A program made the translations under genes and the position numbers. From contig NZ_CP018745.1 of the NCBI RefSeq assembly GCF_001922545.1, positions 1 to 57,532 of the forward strand: a DNA stretch of 57,532 bases, read 5' to 3'. Shown here piece by piece: positions 1-9,667 of the stretch (its first letter is position 1; each line of letters starts with the position of its first letter). Source of the DNA: Borreliella garinii (GTDB taxonomy: Bacteria; Spirochaetota; Spirochaetia; Borreliales; Borreliaceae). The notes beneath the pieces are model-generated. The model saw only the letters and a program-made list of their open reading frames with translations. It was not told where the DNA came from and ran no database searches.

Positions 1-58
1 AAGGCACATATACTAAAAAAATATAAATGTATTTATATTTTTTTAGTATATGTGCCTT
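1..58. repeat. Left hairpin telomere, read through the tip
   Basis: Positions 1-28 are the exact reverse complement of 31-58, leaving only G29/T30 unpaired at the centre. Counting outward from the tip, the arm carries an A/T-rich 14-nt segment and then TAGTATA at nucleotides 15-21 (positions 44-50). This matches the box-3 motif and spacing of Borrelia telomeres, which are covalently closed hairpins made by the telomere resolvase ResT. The biological end is therefore at 29/30, and bases 1-29 are the other strand read around the turn. Confidence 0.9.
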
Positions 59-1248
59 TTATTATTATTTTTAAGTTCATTACACAAAAGATTAAAATAT
101 GCACCTAAATTATTCATAATAGTTTTTATACATTGTTCAACTTCAAACTTATTATTCCTAATACTTAAATTTTATTGATGGGTTTTAATTATTAAATTTG
201 TCCACTGCCAATTTAAGATTATTATAATTGTCTGATCATTATTATTGTTATCAGCTACCAATATTTTTAATAACTTATCCAATAAATTTATCATTTTTAG
301 TCTACTTCCTATTTCCTATTAGATTGGTCTTAGTCGAGCATGAAAAATCATAACCCACATTAATCAATGCTTTAAAATCAATCTTTTTTAATGCGCTTTA
401 AATTAATTTAACTAACCTTATAATATCTTTTACTTATTCATTATTATTACCTTTGTTATTCTTGTTATGAGAATTAACTTATTGAATATATTTTTCAAAA
501 TCAGATTTAATCACTTTCCTCCCCATTCTCCATGAATTAAATAATGATTATTAAAATAATATAATGTCAATTTAATTGTTTAATTATTTCTAATTCCTTT
601 TTTTAAAAAAGATAAAAACCACAATCTAAAGATTAGCTTGCTTATTAAATCTTGTCTTTTTATCAACAAGGCACACCTATTCCCTTTCATTAAAGCAATA
701 AAAAATTGAAAACATTTTCTTTTACATCAGCGTTAAAACACTCTTTTTAAAAATATTTTTTACAAAAAATAATTGCTATTATGATTATGCTTTCCATTTT
801 GTATCCACATGTTTATTAATAATTAAATACAAGGTTAGTACAATACAATTAAAAGAAAGCATACACATAATGTCGTTGGTTTTATCAAATTATAATCCTT
901 ATTTATCAATTGTTTTCCGTGGAATAAAGAACATTAGTAATTCATATTTTCCAGATGTTAAATTTTTATATTATAATGAAGCGGGTATACGAATGATGCT
1001 ACCTCTAAGGCTACTATTGATGGAACAATATTTTAAAGTAAAGGAAGCAATAGAGCATACTTTAAGATGATTGTCATCTATTGATTGTAAGATAATTTTC
1101 ATTTTTAGCATTAATACATAAATAAAGCCAATGAACTTCATGTTTAAATCTATCATTCCGATCATTTTTTATCCTACCAAACAAATTAATCGGTTCTTTA
1201 GATCGCTCAGAACCTAAGTCTAAAAAGAATTTATTAAAATACTCTTCA
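59..1248. other. Gene-poor left subtelomeric region
   Basis: No convincing gene is visible. A short rightward ORF at 870-1070 and an overlapping leftward ORF at 971-1165 have no good ribosome binding site and no recognisable family. In a different frame around 990-1075 a coding-like stretch (TNDATSKATIDGTIF) ends at a stop, which suggests eroded coding sequence. Such debris is usual next to Borrelia telomeres. Confidence 0.5.
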
Positions 1249-1494
1249 TTAAGTCAATGGGGGGACACTACTTTTAAAACCTTGTAGGGAATATAGTGTC
1301 TTTTTTATATCAACTAGCAAACGATGCTCAACCACATATAATTTTAAAATCCCTTTAGTAACAATCTCATCAGAACTCATGTCACTACTTTGTGAATTCT
1401 TTAAAAAGGTTTGAACAGCTTGTTCCGGTTTATCAGACAAATCACAACCTAATAAAGCTAATGTTATTATGCAAACACCAACCAAAATCCTTAT
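1249..1494 (-). pseudogene. Small lipoprotein remnant, start codon lost
   Basis: The leftward reading frame encodes a lipoprotein signal (RILVGVCIITLALLGC, lipobox ALLGC) followed by about 65 residues ending SSVPPLT. An AGGAG ribosome binding site lies at 1502-1506, and seven bases downstream the expected start codon is ATA (1492-1494) followed by AGG. An ATG there would give MRILVGVC, so the start looks lost by one substitution. An in-frame GTG at 1513-1515 lies upstream of the ribosome binding site and is unlikely to serve. The family is not certain; it recalls the small P37-like immunogenic lipoproteins of other Borrelia plasmids, but this is memory only. Confidence 0.5.
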
Positions 1495-1515
1495 ATATAT
1501 ACTCCTACCTACCAC

Positions 1516-2066
1516 ACTACCAAAATAACATGTAAATATAAAAGTTTATCCAAATACTATTTTTACCAAACTTTCAAAGCTCTGCTAAAATAGATTTCTC
1601 TAGAACAAATAAACATATACACAAATGCATACCAATTTTATCTTTTCTCAAGAATTGCTAAATACTAGATCATTATATTGATTTATGGGAATTAAATATT
1701 TAAATAATATCCTTATAAAAGGAATTTATAAACACACGCATAAAAATTAAATAATAATGATTTTAATAAAATCAAATTTTATTGTATAAAAAATATAAAC
1801 ATTGATATCCTTCATTATTAATTCTTTCTTATTGATGTTTTTAAACATAATATTGATTTGATCCTTATTATCATCTATTAAAGCCTTAAAAATTAATCAA
1901 AACATTAATAAAACTTCTGATAATGAAAACATTATTACGATTATTCCAATAATCTATATTGAATTATATTAATATTGAATTAAATTTAATATTAAATTAT
2001 ATTAATTATTGTAATATATTACTATTGCATTATATTAATTTTTATATCAAAGTAAGGAGAGTATTT
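1516..2066. other. Intergenic region upstream of the first intact gene
   Basis: About 550 bases between divergent genes. It is very A/T-rich with repeated TATATTAATAT-like runs at 1960-2045. I see no gene. The promoter of the 2067 gene must lie here, but the low complexity prevents a clear call. Confidence 0.5.
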
Positions 2067-2909
2067 GTGAAATATAATATAATTGTAAGCATGTTTGTTT
2101 TTCTATTTTTAACCGCTTGCAATCCAGATTTTAACACCAATCAAAAAGATGTGAAGCATCAATCTAGTAGAAAGAGAGTAAAATCCAATCAAAAAAGATT
2201 AAAATCCAATCAAAAAGGATTAAAACCTAAAACAGAAGTAGACCAAAATCAAGAAGCAAATCAAAATCAAGAAGCAGACCAAAATAAAATAACAAAAAAC
2301 ACACTACTTGATAATTTAAGAAATTTAATAGAAAAAGTTAATAAAGACAGAAAAAAATATGTAAAAAGATTAGAAGAAGAGCCTTTAAACCAATATGGAA
2401 TATTGGCTTTCAAAGAATTGTTTTGGGAAGGCACACAAGATAAAGCAGCTGATAATATTGAGAAAGCTAAAATATATAGACAACGAACTTATTCTGTCTT
2501 AAATGATTTTGATACTAATGAATTTAAGAAATTTTCAAAAATTACAATGTTGTCAAAACAACAACAAGGTCTATTTAACTCCTTTAACTCGTTTGGAGCT
2601 ACTATTGAAGACACATTTGTTTTCTTATTAAATCCCAACAAAAAAGATAATCTAGAAAAACTAGAAATTTCGGATTTAGAAAATCTTAAAAATTCTATTG
2701 AAAAATTCTTATCTATAAAAACAATGATCTCAACAATTCTAACCCAATTTTTATTAGATTATGAATCTAATAAAAATTTTATAAAAACAGATACCTCAAA
2801 ACTTGATTTTTATTTAGCTACAATTTCTAATCAAATTGAAGAGCAAAATGCAGAAGCAATAAAGCTAAAAAATGACATATTTTCAATAGAAAATTTTAAG
2901 TCATATTAA
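2067..2909 (+). CDS. Plasmid virulence-associated lipoprotein (gene family 12-like)
   Basis: I chose the GTG start at 2067 because GGAG (2056-2059) lies seven bases upstream and the protein then opens with a signal peptide, VKYNIIVSMFVFLFLTAC, with lipobox LTAC; the frame itself is open further upstream. The mature protein has a lysine/glutamine-rich tether with short repeats (QKRLKSN, NQEA) and then a helical domain of about 200 residues with the conserved run AFKELFWEG. That domain resembles the Borrelia virulent-strain-associated lipoproteins (PF05714; paralogues such as BBK01, BBG01 and BBJ08). Exported and probably surface-anchored; role unknown. It is not a standard lp54 gene at this end, so it may have arrived by subtelomeric exchange. 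Confidence 0.7.
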   Translation: MKYNIIVSMFVFLFLTACNPDFNTNQKDVKHQSSRKRVKSNQKRLKSNQKGLKPKTEVDQNQEANQNQEADQNKITKNTLLDNLRNLIEKVNKDRKKYVKRLEEEPLNQYGILAFKELFWEGTQDKAADNIEKAKIYRQRTYSVLNDFDTNEFKKFSKITMLSKQQQGLFNSFNSFGATIEDTFVFLLNPNKKDNLEKLEISDLENLKNSIEKFLSIKTMISTILTQFLLDYESNKNFIKTDTSKLDFYLATISNQIEEQNAEAIKLKNDIFSIENFKSY

Positions 2910-2926
2910 AATTAGTAATACTGTAA

Positions 2927-2953
2927 AAGCCTATCTTTAATAAAGATAGGCTT
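2927..2953 (+). terminator. Intrinsic terminator of the family-12 lipoprotein
   Basis: A perfect 13-bp hairpin (arms AAGCCTATCTTTA and its complement, one-base loop) starts 17 bases after the stop codon and is followed by AATTTTT. Confidence 0.85.
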
Positions 2954-3840
2954 AATTTTTGACTAAAGATTACAAAGAACTTTTAACTTATGATTTACAT
3001 AAACTTTAATTCCAAAGAAGTAAACTACTTTTTCTATAATCTTTAATTTAATAATAGTGATTAGAAATAGATTAATATTATTAATGGTATATACTTTAAG
3101 GAAAAAGCATATAAAGGCAATTAATGTAAAAATTAAGTACACTTTGATAATTTTATTTTTAATAATTGGCGGTTACAAACAAAAATTAAATTATACAACA
3201 AATTAAAGGGTTAATTATAAAGAAATGAACGTAACACATAGTCCAACCCCTTAATTTCATTATATCTAACAAGCTTTTCAGATTCATTAATTAACTAGAG
3301 AGCTTTAATCTTTTTTGCTTTAACCAAAAAATTAAAAAAGAAAAGAGCATGTATAACTAGTAGATAGTACTATTCTCATGAAAGAGTTTTGACTTAATGT
3401 GTTACAATTTCAACCTTCAAGACTGTACTAAGAATTGAATTTAATTATCTATATCTATTCAAAGCATTGAAGAATCTTCTTTGTAATTTAAATCCTTAAT
3501 TTACTTTTCAATCTCAAATTGAACTTTTTAAAACATTTATTTTACTTTTGCATAAAAGTACAACTTGCAATTAAAACTAAAAAGTAAATATAATTTACTT
3601 ACGAATCTTTTTTTTAAAAAAATCCTCTTTTTTTTAATTAATGATAAGAAACATTATAGAAAGAACATTAACATTAGAGCTTCAAAATAAAAGCTTTTTA
3701 AATTGTAAGTAAACAACTTAAAAAATTAAGTTTTGCAACTTATAACTTTTTTTCTGCTTACAATAGGCTGATACTAATTTAGTATAAATTGCACTAATAT
3801 TTTACTTATCAAAACTTATTATTAGGAGATAATAACCAAT
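2954..3840. other. Long intergenic region, no gene seen
   Basis: Nearly 900 bases with stops in all frames and no supported ORF. It lies between the terminator at 2953 and the P13-like gene, with an A/T-rich approach to the AGGAG at 3824-3828 that serves the downstream start. It may contain decayed genes. Confidence 0.5.
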
Positions 3841-4325
3841 ATGAAAAAATTTTTTACATTAATATTAATTTTTGGTTTAACAATTCAAATCTTTGCCACA
3901 AAAGACAAACAAGATAGAATTGAAAAAGGCATTGAAAGTTTCAATAAATATGATAAAGACAAAAAAATCCAATAGGACCTTTTCTTTTAAATTTATTTTT
4001 ACCTTTTGGAATAGGATCCTTTTTACAAGGAAATTATATTGGTGGCGGCTCAGTACTTGGATTTAATTTATTAGGAGCAATCCTTTTGGGAACCGGAATT
4101 ATTCTTAACATTAATGAAACAAAATTAACTGGATCCCTACTAATAGGAGTAGGAGCAAGCATGCTTGTAACATCCTATATAACCTCACTTATTATTCCAT
4201 TTACATTTGCAAATTGGTACAATGAAGATCTTAAAAAAAGACTCAGCGAAGAGCTTGCAGGGCTTGAACCGAATATTGATCTTGGAATAAGCGGATTCCA
4301 ACTATCATTTAAAAAAAGTTATTAA
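3841..4325 (+). pseudogene. P13-family outer membrane protein paralogue (BBA01-like), frameshifted
   Basis: An ATG at 3841 preceded by TAGGAG starts a signal peptide (MKKFFTLILIFGLTIQIFA) and about 25 further residues, then the frame ends at TAG (3973-3975). The -1 frame continues without a break from the same point: NPIGPFLLNLFLPFGIGSFLQG and hydrophobic helices to 4325. Restoring one A to the seven-A run at 3961-3967 gives a 161-residue protein with the P13 hallmarks (signal peptide, PFLLNLF/GIGSF motif, several membrane segments, C-terminal tail). P13 proteins are integral outer membrane channel-like proteins. Either a true frameshift or a homopolymer sequencing error. Confidence 0.8.
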
Positions 4326-4373
4326 ATAAATGTAAAACAATAATTTTTAAGATCTAATATTTAAAATTAATTT

Positions 4374-4413
4374 GCCTAGGAAGATGGTATTAACTGATGC
4401 TCTCTTGCTAGGC
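4374..4413 (+). terminator. Possible terminator after the P13 paralogue
   Basis: Arms GCCTAG (4374-4379) and CTAGGC (4408-4413), extended by a weaker GAAGA/TCTT pairing. No strong T-run follows. The rest of 4326-4656 is A/T-rich and holds only the promoter region of the next gene. Confidence 0.4.
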
Positions 4414-4656
4414 TTATCAATTAAATTCAGAGTATTTTTAAAATACTTTAAAATACTAAAAAACTTTTACAATATTAAAAGCTCATACAATATTAAACTT
4501 AATTAATAAATTATTATAAATACCAAATTGGTAGAAGATTTTTAATAATTAATAATAACAATTATTAATTAAAATGTTCTAAACATCATATTAAAATGAT
4601 ATAATTACTAATTATTATTAATTTAATAATTAAAACTACTTTTTAAGGAGACTATT

Positions 4657-5175
4657 TTGAAACAAAAGATTATTATATTTACCATATTAGCATTTATGCT
4701 TAATTGTACAAACAAAAATGATAATGCAGAGCTAAATAACGATTTAGATGAAGAATCTCAAAAATTACAATCTAAATCAAATTTAGTTAATGACGATAGA
4801 GTTGAATTTAGCAAAACAACACCTTTAGAAAAATTAATAAGCGGATTAAGCTTAAACAATGCTGAAAAAGAAACGCTAACATTTTTAATAAACTCATTAA
4901 AAGAAAAGCTAGCAGACTCAAATATTGGTGTAAATTTTAAAAATACTGGTGGAGATGAGAATAAAATAGAAGAGACTGTACACAAATTTTTATCGGACCT
5001 AAAAGAAGATGAAATAAAAGAAATGCTTGCAAAAATTAAAGAAAATAAAGACAAAAAAGAAAAAAATTCTGAAGAGTTAAATACTTATAAAAACACACTT
5101 GCTGGTGGATTTGATGGAATGTTTAATAAAACAGATTCCAAAACCACATTTAATAACCTTAAAGACGCTGCATAA
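4657..5175 (+). CDS. Outer membrane-associated lipoprotein (BBA03-like)
   Basis: TTG start at 4657 with AAGGAGA eight bases upstream. The signal peptide KQKIIIFTILAFMLNC ends in a lipobox (FMLNC), followed by an acidic Asn-rich linker and a helical domain of about 130 residues (TPLEKLISGLSLNNAEKETL, then a charged KIKENKDKKEKNSEE segment). Size, position between the P13 paralogue and the S2 gene, and general sequence fit BBA03, a lipoprotein linked in other strains to fitness in ticks. It is convergent with the S2 gene across a shared hairpin terminator. Confidence 0.8.
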   Translation: MKQKIIIFTILAFMLNCTNKNDNAELNNDLDEESQKLQSKSNLVNDDRVEFSKTTPLEKLISGLSLNNAEKETLTFLINSLKEKLADSNIGVNFKNTGGDENKIEETVHKFLSDLKEDEIKEMLAKIKENKDKKEKNSEELNTYKNTLAGGFDGMFNKTDSKTTFNNLKDAA

Positions 5176-5221
5176 TACCACACCAAGTCTAAAATTTGCA
5201 ATTAATTTTACAAACTAATTT

Positions 5222-5260
5222 TTAAAAGCTAGTGGTTAAAATCCGCTAGCTTTTAAAACA
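5222..5260. terminator. Bidirectional terminator between BBA03-like and S2 genes
   Basis: Symmetrical hairpin: TTTTAAAAGCTAG, one mismatch, GG, loop, CC, CTAGCTTTTAAAA. With A-runs on one side and T-runs on the other it can end transcription from both convergent genes. Confidence 0.8.
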
Positions 5261-5265
5261 ACTTT

Positions 5266-6111
5266 TTAGTTAATCAACGAATTAAATGCAAGACTTGCGC
5301 TTTTAATTTGAGGATATTTTTCGACTATTTTTTTCATAGCAACATTAAAAAGCTTAGAATCAAGTGAGATTCTGTAAACTTTTTCAGCTTGTGGAGGTTT
5401 TTTAAACTTAATGGTAATCTCAGCAATCATATCGCTCCAAACTCCATTACTATAAAGAGAGGTAAAGGCCTCAACTACTTTTTTAGCATTGCTAGAACCA
5501 AAAGGATATGCGGTTACAAGCCCAGGTTCAACTGATTTTTCAGACATTGGAAGCCCTATTAGAAATCCTCCTTTATTTTCATTAAAGTTTATATTGCTTC
5601 CTTTGCTTATTAATTTAAATCCAGAAACAGAATAAATTGGATCACCTTCACAAGTAGTCTCAAAAATTATTAAAGGCATGGCATAAGAAATGTGGTTTCC
5701 AGCAATAGGAGAAACAAGATAAGAATACTTAATTCCCTTAAGCTCTTCAATAGAATTTCCGCGCTCATTAAACAAATCTCTGGCTTTAATTTTCATCCAA
5801 CGAATATCAACAGGCCATAAATACACAGAGATTGATTTTGTTCCTTCTAAAAACTCTATTTGGTTGTAATCAATAATTTTATTTTTATTCTCAAGCGCTT
5901 TTAAAGTCTTATGATTTTGATAATCAGATACTAAAACAGAACCATCTGGGAGTTGACTAAAATTCATTGAATTTAAAGCCCTTTTTCCTTGACTTAACCT
6001 ATCTGACTTATTTCCTCTAATAAGTCCGCCACCCTCTTGCCCTATTTTTGAATTATTATCTAAAGAACAACTAAAAATTAAAGTCAAAACGGATATAATG
6101 ACTATTTTCAA
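5266..6111 (-). CDS. S2 antigen lipoprotein (BBA04-like)
   Basis: TTG start (complement of 6109-6111) behind a GGGGGAG ribosome binding site. Signal peptide KIVIISVLTLIFSC with lipobox IFSC, then a mature domain of about 265 residues that is richer in beta structure and aromatic residues than most Borrelia lipoproteins (SVYLWPVDIRWMKIKARDLF). It matches the S2 antigen in length and position, directly downstream of the S1-like gene on the same strand (100-base gap), so the two may be cotranscribed. Function unknown; exported lipid-anchored antigen. Confidence 0.8.
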   Translation of the reverse strand: MKIVIISVLTLIFSCSLDNNSKIGQEGGGLIRGNKSDRLSQGKRALNSMNFSQLPDGSVLVSDYQNHKTLKALENKNKIIDYNQIEFLEGTKSISVYLWPVDIRWMKIKARDLFNERGNSIEELKGIKYSYLVSPIAGNHISYAMPLIIFETTCEGDPIYSVSGFKLISKGSNINFNENKGGFLIGLPMSEKSVEPGLVTAYPFGSSNAKKVVEAFTSLYSNGVWSDMIAEITIKFKKPPQAEKVYRISLDSKLFNVAMKKIVEKYPQIKSASLAFNSLIN

Positions 6112-6211
6112 AACGCTCCCCCTTAAAATTTTTTCATATAATTTAAAAATTTTAAATTATGTTATTAGAAGCAAGTGTAGATCAATTAACAAAAAAAGCA
6201 AAATCAAAAAC

Positions 6212-7405
6212 TTAACGTCTACTAATCTCTTTTATCAAGCTATTTAAAACACGATTTATATAATCATAAAGTTTTTTATTCTTGCCAATATTTTTGTAAT
6301 AAAGTTTAAAAATTTCCAAAAGAGTATTTCTAACCTTAAGAATCAACCCCTTTCTGTTTTTATTCCTAATAGAGCCTAATGCTTGTTTGAAAGATTTGCG
6401 TGATTTTTCCATTTCCTTTAAAAAACCATTAACATCATAATTTAATATGACTTCTTCTAGCTTTCTCAATATCAACCTAGAATATTCCTTTCCAAGTCTT
6501 TTAAACAAATCATCCAGATTTTCAAAATCTAATTCTCCATCTGCCAAAACCCTGCAAAATTGCAGTGTTTCGTCTTCTTCGTTTGTTAAATTGCGCTTCC
6601 AATTTAAATGCCAATCAAGCTCTGACTTTGTAGTAAGTGAAAAATTTTTTAATTCAAGAAGCTCTTTGCTAACACTGCTAATTTGTTGATCGATTGTTTT
6701 TTCAAGAGCGGCAAAAATGTCTGCATTTGAACCATTGGCATTAATCTTGGTTAAATAAAATTGTTGACACAAATTCATATCTAAAAGAGAAAGTTCATCT
6801 TCTCTGTCACTTTTATCGGAATAATTTTCAATCAATCGCACTAAAATGCTTATTTTAGAAGACAGCTCTCCCCATCGTTTTTTCCCGATATCAATCAAAA
6901 ACTGATTAACATCTTTTTCGCTGTACCTATACTTTACTAAGACTTCATCATTGTTTAAAAGCCATCCACCAAGAGCATATCTATTCTCATCATTTTGCAA
7001 AGATTTCTTGAAAAACTCAAAATTTTTATCCTCTTCTGAGTTTAAATGGGGAGTCCAAATCTCATCCTTAGCATTTTTCAGCAAAGCTTTGCTGTGTTTT
7101 GGCTTACTAATATTGTGCTTTGAGGAAGTTTTTTGTAAAGATCCAGAATTATCTAAATTATCCAAATCATTGCTGGTCTGATCTGGGTTTATTGACATTA
7201 AATTTTTAGGATTTTTTAAAGTTTGCACATCCTTTTTAGAATCTCCCAACTTATTCTTTTTAGACTCCAAAGATTTTTTTTCATTGCCGATTAAATTTCG
7301 TTTATTGTGGGAAGTGGTAGTTTTTAAATCTTCTTCTAAAGATTTCCTATTACAATTAATAAAAAACAGAAAGCTAATACCAAATGCAATTCCTATTTTA
7401 TTCAT
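6212..7405 (-). CDS. S1 antigen lipoprotein (BBA05-like)
   Basis: ATG start at 7405 with AGAGGT about ten bases upstream. The signal MNKIGIAFGISFLFFINC is followed by a long hydrophilic, lysine/asparagine-rich stretch (about residues 20-110) and a helical C-terminal two-thirds. A 397-residue product at this position fits S1, an abundant Borrelia antigen of unknown biochemical role. It is the first gene of the leftward S1-S2 pair. Confidence 0.8.
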   Translation of the reverse strand: MNKIGIAFGISFLFFINCNRKSLEEDLKTTTSHNKRNLIGNEKKSLESKKNKLGDSKKDVQTLKNPKNLMSINPDQTSNDLDNLDNSGSLQKTSSKHNISKPKHSKALLKNAKDEIWTPHLNSEEDKNFEFFKKSLQNDENRYALGGWLLNNDEVLVKYRYSEKDVNQFLIDIGKKRWGELSSKISILVRLIENYSDKSDREDELSLLDMNLCQQFYLTKINANGSNADIFAALEKTIDQQISSVSKELLELKNFSLTTKSELDWHLNWKRNLTNEEDETLQFCRVLADGELDFENLDDLFKRLGKEYSRLILRKLEEVILNYDVNGFLKEMEKSRKSFKQALGSIRNKNRKGLILKVRNTLLEIFKLYYKNIGKNKKLYDYINRVLNSLIKEISRR

Positions 7406-7767
7406 AAATTAAATTACCTCTATTTAATTATAGATTTAAATAAAAATATAGCTCACTTTACATACACTAAATGTATACACTATTTTAATTCTTACTACAA
7501 AAGGAATTAGGCTTGCAATTATTTTAAAAAAATAATTTTTAAAATAAAAAAACGAATTAAAATAATGCTAATAAAGCATTAAGCTTAAATTATTTCAATA
7601 ATACCCTTTTAAACAAATTGGTATTAATAATTCACATTATTTAAATGTGTTGTAAAATATTACAAGTAAACCAAAAACATTAATATTAACCAAATCATAA
7701 AAATTTTAATTTTCAAATCCAGATACATTAAAAACACAATAGACAAAAATAAATATAAAGATTAAGA
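7406..7767. other. Intergenic region upstream of S1
   Basis: No gene. It holds an imperfect inverted repeat around TACACTAAATGTATACAC near 7465-7485, which could be regulatory for S1, and otherwise A/T-rich sequence. No counterpart of a BBA06 gene was seen. Confidence 0.4.
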
Positions 7768-7793
7768 TTAACTCTCTAAATTAGAGAGTTAAT
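7768..7793 (-). terminator. Terminator of the BBA07-like gene
   Basis: Perfect hairpin TTAACTCTCTAA / TTAGAGAGTTAA about 25 bases downstream of the leftward stop codon at 7818. Confidence 0.7.
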
Positions 7794-7817
7794 CAAAGAA
7801 TCAATTAACATAAAAAG

Positions 7818-8291
7818 TTAAAAAGAAGCAGATGCATCATAGTTTTTCACAAGATTACAAGCATCTTCAATGTTTTTAGTAGTAATAAAAGATTGTCGCA
7901 AATTGTCTATGTAAGTTTTTTCAACCTGTAACAACTGCTGCTTAGCATTGGCAACATTTGCATCATTTGAGCGCTCAAGAGCTACTTTAGCCTTTCTTTT
8001 GGCTTGCAAACACTTAACAACAGTATCAAGCATTTCTTTTATTTTGTTTGCATTTAAATTAAAAATTTGATTAAACTTATCAGGATTGCTATCAAGAACT
8101 GCCTGTTCAAGAAAAAACAAAGCTTCTTTTTGGTCATCACTTAAAGAGTCTACAAAAGACATTTCAAACTCTCCATTTGCTGCGCTATTAGAAGAATTTA
8201 AAGCCTTTGAAGACCTTCTCCTAAGATCAGAATAATTAAATTCTTTACAAGAAAAGAATAATACAATAATAAATAATAAAACTTTATTCAT
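7818..8291 (-). CDS. ChpAI-like lipoprotein (BBA07-like)
   Basis: The ATG at 8291 is preferred over an upstream in-frame ATG because GGGAGAC lies just before it and the signal peptide MNKVLLFIIVLFFSC (lipobox FFSC) then begins directly. The 157-residue product has a serine/asparagine linker, then helices (SLSDDQKEALFFLEQAVLDSN; KIKEMLDTVVKCLQAK). In size and position it corresponds to the BBA07 lipoprotein. The helical C-terminus and a DDQKEALFFL-type motif resemble the Mlp group, so distant relationship is possible. Function unknown. Confidence 0.75.
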   Translation of the reverse strand: MNKVLLFIIVLFFSCKEFNYSDLRRRSSKALNSSNSAANGEFEMSFVDSLSDDQKEALFFLEQAVLDSNPDKFNQIFNLNANKIKEMLDTVVKCLQAKRKAKVALERSNDANVANAKQQLLQVEKTYIDNLRQSFITTKNIEDACNLVKNYDASASF

Positions 8292-8462
8292 ACCGTCTCC
8301 CACACTGTGATTACACAAATATTTAAATCTAAAAATTAAATAAACCTTTTTTTAAAAAGAATATAAATTATAATATATCTCAAGATTTAAAATAATAAAC
8401 ATTTTATAAAACTTTATAGTAATCTCGAATAAAATATGTTAAAATAACTTTGGTATTTAAAA

Positions 8463-8798
8463 ATGGAAATTAAAATTGACGAAAAATTTAATATAGTATT
8501 TAACGACGATCTTAAATTAATAGAAAACATTAAAGAACAAAAACAGCGTTTATTTTTTTATCTTAAGACACCTAAAGGAAGCTTAAAAGAAGCTCCAAAT
8601 TATGGATTTGATTACAACTTTTACTTTAAGCTTTGTAAAGCCAATAAACTAGAATCTATTAAAAATTTTTTCTTAAACCTTTCAAAAGAGCTTAAAATAG
8701 ATCTTATTAATGCAAAACCAAGCATTAAAAATAAAACAATAACAATAAAATTTTTCTTTTTAGGAAAAGACACTTTAAAAATGGATTTTAAAATATGA
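8463..8798 (+). CDS. gpW/gp25-like phage baseplate protein (BBA08-like)
   Basis: The 111-residue product has the compact alpha/beta pattern of the gpW/gp25 baseplate family: IDEKFNIVFNDDLKLIENIKEQKQRLFFYLKTPKGSLKEAPNYGFDY resembles the loop in which this family reads a leader followed by GS/P-x-YG. It is the first gene of a rightward block with tight overlaps (next start at 8795). In cp32 phages and lp54 the same gene leads the baseplate cluster. No strong ribosome binding site is visible, so it may depend on upstream transcription. Confidence 0.65.
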   Translation: MEIKIDEKFNIVFNDDLKLIENIKEQKQRLFFYLKTPKGSLKEAPNYGFDYNFYFKLCKANKLESIKNFFLNLSKELKIDLINAKPSIKNKTITIKFFFLGKDTLKMDFKI

Positions 8799-9665
8799 GT
8801 ATAATTTTTGACAAAAACTTAGGAATATTAGAAAAAACAATAGAAGAAATTCAAAATGAAAAAAAACATATTTTGAAAACAAAATATGGCATAAACATTA
8901 AAGACAATTCAATTTACGACATAATAAACTTTCCAAGCTCAAGCATTAACAAAGAAATATCAGAGGTTTTAAAAGAGCTTTTTTCTAAAATAAAAGAAAA
9001 TGGAAGCTATTTTAATGCACTAAAAGAAGACTTAAGCACCCCGAAAAGCTCAACCTACGAAGCAATAAGAAAAGCTCTTCTAAGTGTTGACGGGGTTAAG
9101 CACATAAATATTTTAAGTGGGCCAGGAACAATTAGTCTTTACTTAATATTAAAAGACGATTGTTTTATAGATAAAGAAAAAAATCAAATTAAAATTGAGA
9201 CTAAGCAAAATATTTGGCAAGCAATATACTATACAGCGCCAAGCGGAACTGTTTTTAAGGGCAATATTGAGATTGAGTTTTTAAACAAACACAATCAAAA
9301 AAACATACAAATTCAGCTTAGGCAAGAAAAAATATGCATACCTTAAAGCAATCTACAAAACAGAAGCAAAAGACGCAATCTACAAAGAAATAGATACTCA
9401 AATTAGAGATATTTACAATAAAATATTAACCGAAAAATACATCGAAATGGGAACATCTCTTAGATATCAAGACTTTCTTGCGCCAGTTAGCATTATCAGA
9501 GGAATAAAAGAGCTTAGAATTGGAACTTGCATTAAAAGTGATGACACAAAAAAAATTACAGAACTTAGTGAGAGTGACTTTACATTCAACAAAGACGAAA
9601 ACACTAAAGAGAATGAAATTATTATTTTTGATACAAAAAAAAGACTTCTTATTAACAGAGAATAA
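8795..9665 (+). pseudogene. Baseplate J-like protein (DUF276, BBA09-like), frameshifted
   Basis: The first frame (8795-9346) reads 183 residues with a baseplate-J-like domain (YEAIRKALLSVDGVKHINILSGPGTISLYLIL). It stops just after an A6 run at 9327-9332. The +1 frame then continues seamlessly (KYAYLKAIYKTEAKDAIYKEIDTQIRD) to the stop at 9665. Removing one A restores a 289-residue protein, the usual length for this Borrelia family. The neighbours overlap or abut by a few bases, so the gene is embedded in the tail operon. Either a real lesion or a homopolymer read error; programmed slippage on only six As is unlikely. Confidence 0.8.
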
Positions 9666-9667
9666 AA

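Noticed and set aside
870..1165. Overlapping short ORFs on both strands
   Set aside because: No ribosome binding sites, no recognisable family, and they overlap one another in a decayed region.
3961..9332. Homopolymer indels as proof of phase variation
   Set aside because: The contig reads through hairpins, implying long-read data prone to such errors; tracts of six to seven As are too short to be convincing switches.
8795..9665. Programmed ribosomal frameshift in the baseplate J-like gene
   Set aside because: The shift needed is +1 at a short A6 run with no downstream pseudoknot seen; a lesion or read error is simpler.
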